Assembly: GCA_902588635.1 (NCBI GenBank)
Contig: CACIPW010000003.1
Location: 1-64,000, forward strand
Direction: 5' to 3'
DNA from: an uncultured Pelagibacteraceae bacterium
GTDB lineage: Bacteria > Pseudomonadota > Alphaproteobacteria > Pelagibacterales > Pelagibacteraceae
Length of the DNA: 64,000 bases
Shown: piece by piece, positions 54,537-64,000 of the stretch
Layout of the letters: the number at the start of each line of letters is the position of its first letter
How positions within the stretch are numbered: the first letter of the stretch is position 1
Translations under genes and position numbers: made by a program
Notes under the pieces: model-generated
What the model was told of the DNA's origin: nothing
What the model saw: the letters and a program-made list of their open reading frames with translations, nothing else
Databases searched by the model: none

Positions 54537-54991
54537 TGACTTCATTAAACACGACAGGTAAAATAATTAGAAAAAAAATAAGAGTAGGAAGGGGAATAGG
54601 ATCAGGTAAGGGAAAAACATCAGGCAGAGGAATTAAAGGCCAAAAATCCAGATCAGGTGTGGCAATAAAAAGTTTTGAAGGTGGCCAAATGCCTCTATAT
54701 AGGAGACTGCCAAAAAGAGGTTTTAATTCATTTAACAATTTAAAAATTGCAAAAATTAATCTAGATAAAATTCAAATGTTTATAAATAAAAAAACTTTAA
54801 AACCAAACGAAACTATAAATGTAGAAATTTTAAAAAAATTAAAAATAATAAATAAAAATTCTAAAAAATTGAAAATTTTAGGAAAAGGTGAAATTAAAGA
54901 TAAAGTTAATATTCAAGCTGATTTAATATCAAAAGCGGCAGTTGAAAAGCTCAAAAAAATTGGTGGCTCAATTCAAATCAATAAAAAATAA
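54536..54991 (+). CDS. rplO: 50S ribosomal protein L15
   Basis: '[29 protein letters not shown]'. Confidence 0.95.
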   Translation: MTSLNTTGKIIRKKIRVGRGIGSGKGKTSGRGIKGQKSRSGVAIKSFEGGQMPLYRRLPKRGFNSFNNLKIAKINLDKIQMFINKKTLKPNETINVEILKKLKIINKNSKKLKILGKGEIKDKVNIQADLISKAAVEKLKKIGGSIQINKK

Positions 54992-55003
54992 TATAAAAAA
55001 CTT

Positions 55004-56284
55004 ATGAGCGCAAGTGCACAATCAAGCGACCTAAAAAATAGAATAATATTTACTATTTTTATTTTATCAATATATAGATTGGGTACTTTTGTTCCTTTAC
55101 CCGGCATTGATCCAAATCAACTGCAAGTATTAATGGAAGGTAATCAAAAGGGTCTTTTGGGAATGTTCAATGTTTTTGCTGGTGGAGCTATAAGCCGTAT
55201 GGCAATTTTTGCACTTGGTATTATGCCATACATATCATCATCTATTATTGTACAATTATTGACAGGCGTTTCTGATTATTTTAAAAATTTAAAAAGTCAA
55301 GGTGAAATTGGAAGAAAAAAAATATCTCAAATTACAAGATATGGAACAGTTCTACTAGCTATGGTTCAAGGTTATGGTTTGTCTGTAGGTTTAGAGTCCT
55401 CGGCAAATTTAGTTATAAATCCAGGCGTTTTTTTTAAAATTTCAACTGTTACTACTATTGTTGCGGGAACTATTTTTTTGATGTGGTTAGGAGAGCAAAT
55501 CACCCAGAGAGGTATCGGCAATGGTATATCTTTAATAATTTTTTCAGGAATAGTTGCGGAAATACCAAGAGCACTTGTTACTACATTTGAACTTGGGAGA
55601 ACAGGAGCTATTTCGACAATAATGATAATTTCGATATTTTTGTTGTTAATTGTAACTATAATGTTCATAGTTTTTATGGAAAGAGCTCTAAGAAAAATTC
55701 TAATAAACTACCCAAAAAGACAAATGGGAAATAAAATGTATGGTGGTGAATCGTCTCATCTTCCATTAAAAATTAATCAAGCCGGAGTAATACCAGCAAT
55801 ATTTGCTTCTGCTTTACTATTATTGCCTATAACTTTTTCAAATTTTAATTTAAGTCAAAATGAGACTTTTCTTAATATTTCATCTTATTTTACACAAGGA
55901 CAACCTCTCTACATGCTTTTGTATGCATCAGGGATAATTTTTTTTACTTTCTTTTACACATCTATAACTTTTAATCCAATTGAAACCGCTGAAAATTTAA
56001 GAAAACATGGTGGCTTTGTTCCAGGCATAAGACCTGGTGAAAGTACAGCTTTATATATTGATACTATATTAACAAGACTAACCACAATTGGAGCTTTATA
56101 TTTAACTTTAGTATGTTTGATGCCAGAATTTTTGATAGCAAACTATCCTATACCTTTTTATTTAGGAGGAACATCTATCCTTATTGTGGTAGTCGTAGCA
56201 ATCGACACTGTTACTCAGATTCAAACAAGGTTAATGAGCTCACAGTACGAACAATTAATAAAAAAAACAAAGTTTGGTAGATAA
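55004..56284 (+). CDS. secY: Preprotein translocase subunit SecY
   Basis: 'FTIFILSIYRLGTFVPLPGID', 'RQMGNKMYGGESSHLPLKINQAGVIPAIFA'. Confidence 0.97.
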   Translation: MSASAQSSDLKNRIIFTIFILSIYRLGTFVPLPGIDPNQLQVLMEGNQKGLLGMFNVFAGGAISRMAIFALGIMPYISSSIIVQLLTGVSDYFKNLKSQGEIGRKKISQITRYGTVLLAMVQGYGLSVGLESSANLVINPGVFFKISTVTTIVAGTIFLMWLGEQITQRGIGNGISLIIFSGIVAEIPRALVTTFELGRTGAISTIMIISIFLLLIVTIMFIVFMERALRKILINYPKRQMGNKMYGGESSHLPLKINQAGVIPAIFASALLLLPITFSNFNLSQNETFLNISSYFTQGQPLYMLLYASGIIFFTFFYTSITFNPIETAENLRKHGGFVPGIRPGESTALYIDTILTRLTTIGALYLTLVCLMPEFLIANYPIPFYLGGTSILIVVVVAIDTVTQIQTRLMSSQYEQLIKKTKFGR

Positions 56285-56286
56285 AA

Positions 56287-56928
56287 GTGAATTTGATTTT
56301 GTTTGGTCCTCCAGGTGCGGGAAAAGGAACCCAAGCACAATATTTAGTTAAAAAATATAATTATTACCAACTCTCAACGGGAAATTTGTTAAGAAGTGAA
56401 ATCCAAAATAAAACTTTAACTGGAAATCAAATTTCAGAAATTATTGGACGTGGAGAAATGGTAACAGATGATATTGTTGATAGCCTAATATCCAATGTAA
56501 TTAAAAATAATAAGTACAAAAATAAGATAATTTTTGATGGATATCCAAGAAATATTGATCAAGCCAAAAACTTATCAAAAATATTAAATGAAAATAATCA
56601 AAAAATAGAACTTATAATATTTTTAAATCTTAAAAGGGAAGAGGTTATAAAAAGAATTGAAGGAAGAGTAACTTGCAATAAATGTAATAAAACATTTAAT
56701 AAATTAGTTGATAAGCAAGAAATATTAAATCATTCTTGTGGCTCTACTCATTTGATAAAACGCACAGATGATTCTGCTCAAACAATTATTAAACGTTATG
56801 ATACTTATATAGATATTACAAAACCTATGTTGGATTATTATTCATCTAACTCAAATTTTAAAGAAGTTGATGGATCAATGAAAATTAACCAAATATCCAG
56901 CAAAATCGAAGATTTTATAAGCTCTTAA
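56287..56928 (+). CDS. adk: Adenylate kinase (GTG start)
   Basis: 'LFGPPGAGKGTQAQYL', 'FDGYPRNIDQA', Cys-containing LID 'CNKCNKTFN'. Confidence 0.95.
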   Translation: MNLILFGPPGAGKGTQAQYLVKKYNYYQLSTGNLLRSEIQNKTLTGNQISEIIGRGEMVTDDIVDSLISNVIKNNKYKNKIIFDGYPRNIDQAKNLSKILNENNQKIELIIFLNLKREEVIKRIEGRVTCNKCNKTFNKLVDKQEILNHSCGSTHLIKRTDDSAQTIIKRYDTYIDITKPMLDYYSSNSNFKEVDGSMKINQISSKIEDFISS

Positions 56929-56984
56929 TACGTTGACTTTAAAAGAACTTCTTATATAAAAGGCTAAATTTATTCTCAAAAAAA

Positions 56985-57368
56985 ATGGCTCGTATCGCAG
57001 GTGTAAATATACCACAAAATAAAATTGTTCAAATTGGCCTTACATATATTTATGGAATAGGAGATAAATTTTCAAAACAAATTTGTTCAGATTTAGAAAT
57101 TCCCAAATCCAAAAGAGTTAATGAGCTTACTGATGAACAAATATTAAAAATTAGAGAATATATTGATAAAAATTTTAAAGTTGAAGGTGATTTAAGACGA
57201 GAATATTCTTTAAATATTAAAAGATTGATTGATTTAGCTTCATACAGAGGCTCAAGACATAGAAAAAAACTTCCTGTAAGAGGGCAAAGAACAAGATGCA
57301 ATGCAAGAACAAGAAAAGGCAAAGCTATTGCAATAGCTGGAAAAAAATTAACACCACTTAAAAAATAA
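56985..57368 (+). CDS. rpsM: 30S ribosomal protein S13
   Basis: '[13 protein letters not shown]', '[26 protein letters not shown]'. Confidence 0.97.
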   Translation: MARIAGVNIPQNKIVQIGLTYIYGIGDKFSKQICSDLEIPKSKRVNELTDEQILKIREYIDKNFKVEGDLRREYSLNIKRLIDLASYRGSRHRKKLPVRGQRTRCNARTRKGKAIAIAGKKLTPLKK

Positions 57369-57370
57369 TA

Positions 57371-57820
57371 ATGTCTAAAGAAGAACAAAAAAAAACCCAG
57401 GAAAAAGAACAAGAAAAAAATACCAAAGCTGTAAAAAAAAGTTCTTATTCAAAAAAAAAAAAAGTAAAAAAAAATATATTGAATGGTATTGCTTATGTCC
57501 AATCAACATTTAACAATACAATTATATCTATAGCTGATACAAGCGGCAATGTTGTTTCTTGGGCTTCATCTGGCCAAAGAGGCTTTAAAGGATCTAGAAA
57601 ATCAACACCTTATGCTGCTCAAGTTGCTGCAGATGCAGCCGCAACAAAAGCCTTAGAATATGGTATGAAAGTTTTATCTGTAGAAGTCAAAGGCCCAGGT
57701 TCTGGAAGAGAAACAGCATTAAGAGCTTTACAAGCCCGAGGTTTTAAAATTATTTCAATCAAAGACACAACGCCGATGCCACACAATGGTACTAGGCCAC
57801 CAAAAAGAAGGAGAGTATAA
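57371..57820 (+). CDS. rpsK: 30S ribosomal protein S11
   Basis: '[38 protein letters not shown]'; Lys-rich N-terminal extension. Confidence 0.97.
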   Translation: MSKEEQKKTQEKEQEKNTKAVKKSSYSKKKKVKKNILNGIAYVQSTFNNTIISIADTSGNVVSWASSGQRGFKGSRKSTPYAAQVAADAAATKALEYGMKVLSVEVKGPGSGRETALRALQARGFKIISIKDTTPMPHNGTRPPKRRRV

Positions 57821-58849
57821 ATGGAGACAAGCGATGTTAATGTAAAAAACTGGAAATCACTAATTAAACCTGGAAAGTTAGATCTTCAACTTAGTGAAGA
57901 TAAGAGCTACGCTAAAATTATAGCTGAACCACTAGAAAAAGGATACGGCTTAACTTTAGGTAATTCTTTAAGAAGAATTTTACTATCTTCAATAAGAGGC
58001 TCCGCAGTTACTTCAATACAAATTGATGGAGTTTTGCATGAGTTTACATCTATCAAGGGTATCAGGGAAGATGTTACAGATATTGTTTTAAATGTGAAGT
58101 CATTAGCGCTCAAAAGCTCTTCTGAAAGTGTAAAAAAATTAATTTTAGACGCCAAAGGGCCAGGTGAAATTAAAGCGTCAGACATAACTTCTGTTCCGGA
58201 TATAGAAATTTTAAATCCTGAACTTGTTATTTGTAATTTAGATGAAAAAACACATTTTCATATGGAAATGTCAGTGGGAACAGGAAAAGGTTATGTGCCT
58301 GCATCTATGAATAAACCCGAAGAACCACCTTTAGGTCTTATTCCTATCGATTCATTATTTAGTCCAGTTAAAAAAGTTTCTTATTCTGTAAGCACAGCCA
58401 GAGAAGGTAAAGCATTAGATTATGATAAGCTTACAATGGAGATAGAAACTAATGGCTCAATTTCAGCAGAAGATGCAGTTGCTTATTCAGCAAAAATATT
58501 TCAAGACCAACTTAATATGTTTGTTAATTTTGACGAACCACAAGAGGTCGTTATACATGAAAAACCAACTGAACCTGAATTCAATAAAAATCTGTTAAGA
58601 AAAGTTGATGAGCTAGAGTTGTCAGTTAGATCTATGAATTGCTTAAAAAACGACAATATTATTTACATAGGCGACTTAGTTCAAAAATCTGAAGGTGAAA
58701 TGTTAAGAACTCCAAATTTTGGAAGAAAATCATTGAATGAAATTAAAGAAGTTTTAAATGGAATGTCGCTATATTTAGGTATGGAGATTCCAAATTGGCC
58801 ACCAGATAATATTGCTGAAATGTCAAAAAAACTTGAGGAAAGTATATAA
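57821..58849 (+). CDS. rpoA: RNA polymerase alpha subunit
   Basis: '[35 protein letters not shown]', CTD '[22 protein letters not shown]'. Confidence 0.98.
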   Translation: METSDVNVKNWKSLIKPGKLDLQLSEDKSYAKIIAEPLEKGYGLTLGNSLRRILLSSIRGSAVTSIQIDGVLHEFTSIKGIREDVTDIVLNVKSLALKSSSESVKKLILDAKGPGEIKASDITSVPDIEILNPELVICNLDEKTHFHMEMSVGTGKGYVPASMNKPEEPPLGLIPIDSLFSPVKKVSYSVSTAREGKALDYDKLTMEIETNGSISAEDAVAYSAKIFQDQLNMFVNFDEPQEVVIHEKPTEPEFNKNLLRKVDELELSVRSMNCLKNDNIIYIGDLVQKSEGEMLRTPNFGRKSLNEIKEVLNGMSLYLGMEIPNWPPDNIAEMSKKLEESI

Positions 58850-58854
58850 TTAAT

Positions 58855-59304
58855 ATGAGACATGGATTCGCAAATAAAAAATTAAATAGAACTTCAGAGC
58901 ACAGAAAAGCTTTGTTAAAAAATATGCTTAATTCGTTAATAAAATATGAGCAGATCACAACAACTTTACCTAAAGCCAAATTTTTAAAACCACAAGCTGA
59001 TAAAATTATTACATTAGGAAAAAAAGAAAATTTACAAACGACAAAACTATTAATGTCTAAATTGCAGAATATTAAATCTACAAATAAAGTAAAAAAAACA
59101 CTTTCAAAAAGATATCAAAAAAGAAATGGTGGATATACCAGAATAGTTAAAGCAGGATTTAGATATGGAGATAAAGCCCCAATGGCTATTATTGAATTTG
59201 TTGATAGAGATAAAGAAGCAAAAAAAGTGGATATACAGAAAAAAGATAACACAAAAGACAAAAAAAAAGATCAAATAGAAGAAAAAAAATTAGCAACGGC
59301 TTAA
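58855..59304 (+). CDS. rplQ: 50S ribosomal protein L17
   Basis: 'MRHGFANKKLNRTSEHRKALLKNM'; Lys/Asp-rich C-terminal extension. Confidence 0.96.
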   Translation: MRHGFANKKLNRTSEHRKALLKNMLNSLIKYEQITTTLPKAKFLKPQADKIITLGKKENLQTTKLLMSKLQNIKSTNKVKKTLSKRYQKRNGGYTRIVKAGFRYGDKAPMAIIEFVDRDKEAKKVDIQKKDNTKDKKKDQIEEKKLATA

Positions 59305-59324
59305 TTTTACAATAATATAAAATC

Positions 59325-60242
59325 ATGAAAAAGATCTATTACGTTGACAAAACGTTTAACGATATGCGCATAGATCGATGGATTAGAAAAAATTTAGGTA
59401 AACTACCGCAAAGTTTCATTGAAAAAAATTTAAGAAATGGAAAAATTAAAGTTAACAATAGAAAGATAAAAAGTTCATATAAAATAAAAATTAATGAACA
59501 GATTGATGTATATGATTTCAATTTTGAAATTAAAAAAAAACAAGAAAAAAAAAAATTTCAACCTAACAAAACTATAATTAAGTCTAATGAAGATTTGATT
59601 ATTGATAATAATGATAATTTTGTAGTAATTAATAAAAAATCTGGAATATCAGTTCAAGGTGGCACTAAATCTCATAAAAATCTAATTGATATATTTTCTA
59701 AAAGTGAAATATTTATAAATTCAAAGCCTTTTTCAGTTCATAGATTAGATAAAGATACTTCAGGTGTTTTTATTATTGCAAAAAATAGAGAAACAGCACA
59801 ACTTCTTACTTCTCTATTTAGATTAAGAAAAGTACATAAAACTTATTTAGCAATATGCCATGGTGAAATTTTAAAAGATTCTGGTGAATGGAACTCAGAT
59901 TTAATTAAATATGAAAACAATAAGCCTATAAGAGAAAATGCAAGAACGCTATATAAAGTTTTAGATAAAAATTCTATTTGTAGTTTTGTTAAAATGAAAC
60001 CAATAACTGGCAGAAAACATCAATTAAGAAAACAATTATATACAATTGGACATCCTATATATGGTGATCAAAAATATAATCTTGGAACAAAAAATAAAGG
60101 AATAAAAAAAAATCTTATGCTACATGCCTATCAAATTAAATTTATGATTAATGATAAAAAATATACTTATAAAGCTCTATTGCCTGAATATTTTTCAAAA
60201 TTATTGAAAGTTAAAAAACTTAATTTTTTAAATTATTTATAA
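59325..60242 (+). CDS. rluC: RluC/RluD-family 23S rRNA pseudouridine synthase
   Basis: S4 domain, '[18 protein letters not shown]', '[23 protein letters not shown]'. Confidence 0.88.
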   Translation: MKKIYYVDKTFNDMRIDRWIRKNLGKLPQSFIEKNLRNGKIKVNNRKIKSSYKIKINEQIDVYDFNFEIKKKQEKKKFQPNKTIIKSNEDLIIDNNDNFVVINKKSGISVQGGTKSHKNLIDIFSKSEIFINSKPFSVHRLDKDTSGVFIIAKNRETAQLLTSLFRLRKVHKTYLAICHGEILKDSGEWNSDLIKYENNKPIRENARTLYKVLDKNSICSFVKMKPITGRKHQLRKQLYTIGHPIYGDQKYNLGTKNKGIKKNLMLHAYQIKFMINDKKYTYKALLPEYFSKLLKVKKLNFLNYL

Positions 60243-60840
60243 AATTTTTAGTTAATTTTTCCCCTAATCTATTATAATCTACATTTCTTATTGAACAAAG
60301 ATTGATTAGATCTTTATTATTAATTCCACATGGAATAATTTTTTTGTATTTTCTTAAATCTGTTCTAATATTTATTGAAAATCCATGATAAGCAATCCAT
60401 TTTTTAACTCTTATTCCTATCGCACCAATTTTTTTTATTTTTTTATTTTGTTTAATCCAAATTCCAATATTTTTATTGTCAGACGAGGATATGATTTTAT
60501 ATTCTTTAAGAGTTTCTATTATTGTATTTTCAATAATATTTAAAAATTTTCTGATATCTCTATTTCGTTTATTTAAATCTAAAACAAAGTAACAAATTAA
60601 CTGACCGGGTCCATGATAGGTTATTTTTCCACCACGATTTGTCTTATATACATTTATAGTTTTATCTAAGATTTCATTTTCTTTGTAATTAGTGCCTGCT
60701 GTATAAACTGATGGATGTTCCAATATCCATATTAATTCTCTTCCTTCTTTGTTTAGAATATTATCAATTCTTTCTTCTAGAAACTTAATGGCCTTCACAT
60801 ATTCTATAGGTTTTTTGCTATTTTTTACCTCAATATTCAT
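60220..60840 (-). CDS. lipB: Lipoyl(octanoyl) transferase
   Basis: '[16 protein letters not shown]', '[22 protein letters not shown]', '[12 protein letters not shown]'. Confidence 0.93.
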   Translation of the reverse strand: MNIEVKNSKKPIEYVKAIKFLEERIDNILNKEGRELIWILEHPSVYTAGTNYKENEILDKTINVYKTNRGGKITYHGPGQLICYFVLDLNKRNRDIRKFLNIIENTIIETLKEYKIISSSDNKNIGIWIKQNKKIKKIGAIGIRVKKWIAYHGFSINIRTDLRKYKKIIPCGINNKDLINLCSIRNVDYNRLGEKLTKNFINNLKN

Positions 60841-60901
60841 TAAAAAATTGTATTATATAAATTATCCATTAATAGTGCGTAATAAAATTATAGGTAAATT
60901 T

Positions 60902-62281
60902 ATGACTTTAATTAAAAAAATAAAAGACAAAAAAGTCAATTTTGAATTTAACAAAGAGTACATCAAGGTTGTTACTGATAAAATAGCTAATAATGATGCG
61001 TTATTTATTAGCAATTCATTTAAAGAAATACATCCAGCTGATGCTGCGGATATCGTCGAACATTTAAGTGAAAGCGATCGAGAAAGTTTAATTAAATTAA
61101 ATAATTTTAAGATTGATCCAGAAGTTTTTGTTGAATTAAATGAATCAATTCAAAAAGAAATAATTAAATTTTTATCATCTGAATCAATTGTATCAATTTT
61201 AAAAAATTTGGATTCAGATGATTCAATTCAGATATTAGAAAATATAGATGAAAAAAACAAAAATAGTATATTAAGTTCTTTACCTCCAAAAGATCGTTTT
61301 GCTTTATTGGAAAGTTTAAGTTATCCAGAAGATTCTGCTGCAAGAATAATGCAAAGACAATTTACAGCCATACCCAGTAATTGGTCAGTCGGCCAAACAA
61401 TAGACTATTTGAGAGAAAACAAAGATCTTCCAGAAGAGTTTTTAGAAATTTTTATAGTCGACAATGAATTTAAACCAATAGGAACAGTCCCATCATCTAA
61501 AGTTTTAAGAACCTCAAGAGAATCTAAGATGATTTCTATAATGAATGAAAGTCAGTTATCTATACCTGTCGACATGGATAGAGAAGAAGTTGGGCATTTG
61601 TTTGAAAATTACAATCTTAATTCAGCTTGTGTCGTAGATAAAAACAATAAACTTGTTGGGATGATCACAAGTGATGATGTATTAACAGTTTTAAAAGAAG
61701 AAGCTGAAGAAGATGCATTGAGATTAGCAGGTGTTGGTGATGAAGAAATTACGGATGGTGTTCTAAAAAAAACTAAAAGAAGATTCAATTGGCTTTTGTT
61801 AAATTTATTTACCGCATTTCTGGCAACATGGGTAATAAGTATATTTGGAGCCACTATTGAACAGATGGTAGCTTTAGCTTTTTTAATGCCAATAGTAGCT
61901 TCAATGGGAGGTAATGCAGGCATGCAAACATTGGCGGTAACTATTAGAACAATTGCAACAAATGAGCTTACAAAGAATAATTTTAACCAAAATATTTTAA
62001 AAGAATTTTTTATTGGTGTTTTAAACGGAATTATATTTGCGATAATAAGTGCATTTATTGTTCAGATATGGTTTCAGGATATACAGTTGTCATTGATAAT
62101 TTCAATATCTATGATTTTAAATATGATAGTTGCAGGTTTGTTTGGTATACTGGTTCCTATAACATTAAAAAAATTTAATATAGATCCAGCAATTGCCTCA
62201 AGTGTTTTTGTTACAACCATAACTGATGTGATAGGTTTTCTGTCTTTTTTAGGAATTGGAGCTTACTTTTTTTATGGGTAA
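60902..62281 (+). CDS. mgtE: Magnesium transporter MgtE
   Basis: MgtE N domain 'HPADAADIVEHLS', CBS domains, 'MPIVASMGGNAGMQTLAVTIR'; start trimmed from 60749. Confidence 0.93.
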   Translation: MTLIKKIKDKKVNFEFNKEYIKVVTDKIANNDALFISNSFKEIHPADAADIVEHLSESDRESLIKLNNFKIDPEVFVELNESIQKEIIKFLSSESIVSILKNLDSDDSIQILENIDEKNKNSILSSLPPKDRFALLESLSYPEDSAARIMQRQFTAIPSNWSVGQTIDYLRENKDLPEEFLEIFIVDNEFKPIGTVPSSKVLRTSRESKMISIMNESQLSIPVDMDREEVGHLFENYNLNSACVVDKNNKLVGMITSDDVLTVLKEEAEEDALRLAGVGDEEITDGVLKKTKRRFNWLLLNLFTAFLATWVISIFGATIEQMVALAFLMPIVASMGGNAGMQTLAVTIRTIATNELTKNNFNQNILKEFFIGVLNGIIFAIISAFIVQIWFQDIQLSLIISISMILNMIVAGLFGILVPITLKKFNIDPAIASSVFVTTITDVIGFLSFLGIGAYFFYG

Positions 62282-63091
62282 TTAGAAATTATCTATTAGT
62301 CTTATATTTTTAATATAAAAAGAGATAAAAATTTTAAAATTAGATTTATTTATTTTTTTGGAAAAATTTATTTTATTTCTTATCTCCAAATATTCAATTT
62401 TTATATTTTGTGATTTTATTTTATTTTTTAAATCATTAATTCTATCAATGTTTTTAAAATTTTTTTGGGTTAATAAATAAAATCTTTTAATAATTTTTGA
62501 TATGGAAGATGCTTTTTTTATATCAATTTTTGAGAGTAAAAAATTCCTTGATGAATATGCTAATGAGTTTTTTAACCTAATTGTTTTACAAGGTATAATT
62601 TTAGTATTAAATTTATTAATTATAAATTTTTTAATGAGATAAATTTGCTGATAATCTTTTTCCCCTAAAAACATATATTTTGCGTTAATTTTTGATAAAA
62701 ATTGTTTAATTACGGCCAAAACTCCTTCAAAATGTCCCGGTCTATATTTTGCACATAATATTTTATCATTTTTACTTATTTTAATCTTCATATTTTTTTT
62801 ATTTTTATAAATATCACTTACTTTAGGAATTAATAAGTAATCTACTCTTAATTTTTTAAGAATTTTGATGTCTCTATTTAATTTTCTAGGATACTTTTTG
62901 TAATCATTCTTTTTGTTAAATTGTGAAGGATTAACAAAAATACTTACGAGTGTTTTTTGACATTTTAATTTAGATGATTTTATCAATGAAATATGACCTT
63001 TATGAAGGGCACCCATAGTAGGAACAAAACCTATATTTGCCTTAAAATTAACTTTTTTTTTTAATTTATTAATACTTTTAAAAATTATCAT
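62282..63091 (-). CDS. panC: Pantothenate synthetase
   Basis: 'IGFVPTMGALHKGHISLIKSSK', 'VSIFVNPSQF', 'MFLGEKDYQQ'. Confidence 0.92.
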   Translation of the reverse strand: MIIFKSINKLKKKVNFKANIGFVPTMGALHKGHISLIKSSKLKCQKTLVSIFVNPSQFNKKNDYKKYPRKLNRDIKILKKLRVDYLLIPKVSDIYKNKKNMKIKISKNDKILCAKYRPGHFEGVLAVIKQFLSKINAKYMFLGEKDYQQIYLIKKFIINKFNTKIIPCKTIRLKNSLAYSSRNFLLSKIDIKKASSISKIIKRFYLLTQKNFKNIDRINDLKNKIKSQNIKIEYLEIRNKINFSKKINKSNFKIFISFYIKNIRLIDNF

Positions 63092-63122
63092 TTATGGTAC
63101 TTCACTTAATTAATACATATTA

Positions 63123-63938
63123 ATGATTAGACAAGCAATAATACCATTGGCTGGATTAGGTACAAGACTTTTACCTATAACAAGTGTGTTTCCTAAGGAG
63201 CTTTTACCCATTAACGGAAAACCTGGTATTGAATATATTTTAGATGAATGCATTGAAGCAGGCATTAAAGAGATCATATTCATAATATCAAAAAAGAAGA
63301 AATTAATAAAAAAGTATTTTAATAATGATAAGTTTTATAAAAAAATCATAAAGAAGAAAAAAGATAAAAGATTATTTAATGAGTATAAAAAAATACAAAA
63401 ATATAAAAAGATGATCAAGTTTGTATATCAAAACAAACCTATGGGTACTGGAGATGCTGTTCTGAAAGCAAAAAATCTTATTAAAGATAATTTTTTTTTA
63501 ATGCTATTGCCTGACGATTTAATTATTAAAAGAAACTGTTCAAAAGATATGATAAGGGTTCATAATAAGAAAAAATGTTCAATAATGGCAAGTATGAGAG
63601 TAAACAAAAATACAGTTAACAGATGGGGTATTTACGCAAAACAATCTACTATAAATAAAAATAATTTTTATATTAAAGATGTTGTTGAAAAACCTGATAT
63701 AAAATCCGCTCCTTCTAATAATGCTGTAATTGGTAGATATATTTTACCTAAAAAAATATTTTTAAAGATAATAAAACTAAAAAAAGGAAAAGGTGGAGAG
63801 ATTCATATTACCGATGCTATAAGAAAATTAATCAATGAAGACGAATTATTTGTTGCTCATGCATTTAAAGGAAAATATTTAGACTGTGGTACTATGAGTG
63901 GCTATATAAAATCATCACAAGAGATATCTAAAATATGA
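63123..63938 (+). CDS. galU: UTP-glucose-1-phosphate uridylyltransferase
   Basis: 'AIIPLAGLGTRLLPITSVFPKELLPINGKPGIEYI', 'QNKPMGTGDAVLKAK'. Confidence 0.93.
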   Translation: MIRQAIIPLAGLGTRLLPITSVFPKELLPINGKPGIEYILDECIEAGIKEIIFIISKKKKLIKKYFNNDKFYKKIIKKKKDKRLFNEYKKIQKYKKMIKFVYQNKPMGTGDAVLKAKNLIKDNFFLMLLPDDLIIKRNCSKDMIRVHNKKKCSIMASMRVNKNTVNRWGIYAKQSTINKNNFYIKDVVEKPDIKSAPSNNAVIGRYILPKKIFLKIIKLKKGKGGEIHITDAIRKLINEDELFVAHAFKGKYLDCGTMSGYIKSSQEISKI

Positions 63939-64000
63939 AACTATGCATAATAGGAACTGGTTATGTTGGGCTAGTTAGTGGAGTCTGTTTTTCTGATTTA
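63935..64000 (+). CDS. UDP-glucose/GDP-mannose dehydrogenase family protein, 3'-truncated by window edge
   Basis: MKLCIIGTGYVGLVSGVCFSDL: Rossmann 'GTGYVGLV'; ATGA overlap with galU stop. Confidence 0.8.
   Translation, partial: MKLCIIGTGYVGLVSGVCFSDL

Noticed and set aside
1-64000. CRISPR arrays, IS elements, prophage structural genes, rRNA operons
   Set aside because: No regularly spaced repeat-spacer pattern, transposase or phage structural ORF, or rRNA sequence was seen in the window.

Overview
AT-rich bacterial chromosome segment. Gene content and order look like an alphaproteobacterium of the SAR11/Pelagibacterales type (inference from composition and synteny; not searched). Most of it is compact core genome: aroG-nadE-cysS-cimA, rpsD, a pur operon, a tRNA-Tyr/tRNA-Gly/tuf/tRNA-Trp/secE/nusG cluster, rplKAJL-rpoBC, the str/S10/spc/alpha ribosomal superoperon, and lipB/mgtE/panC/galU. 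The accessory stretch is about 16.7-28.7 kb: surface-polysaccharide genes, a PrsW-like protease, small secreted proteins, a beta-propeller/Y_Y_Y protein without a kinase domain, and a serine hydrolase followed by a translationally coupled 34-aa secreted micropeptide. The most notable item is a ~1.9-kb cassette at 26.75-28.79 kb. It is bounded by ~108-bp direct repeats that include the 5' half of tRNA-Leu(UAA). It has short-period repeats near both ends and carries four overlapping genes ending in a GIY-YIG/T5orf172 nuclease, with no recombinase. A second notable item is a structured locus at ~18.89-19.04 kb: two CTG-GCAA-CAG (GNRA-capped) hairpin motifs flank a 15-codon ORF with a strong Shine-Dalgarno. 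Two genes (a GT2 glycosyltransferase and rlmB) are split by single-base excess in long A/T homopolymers.
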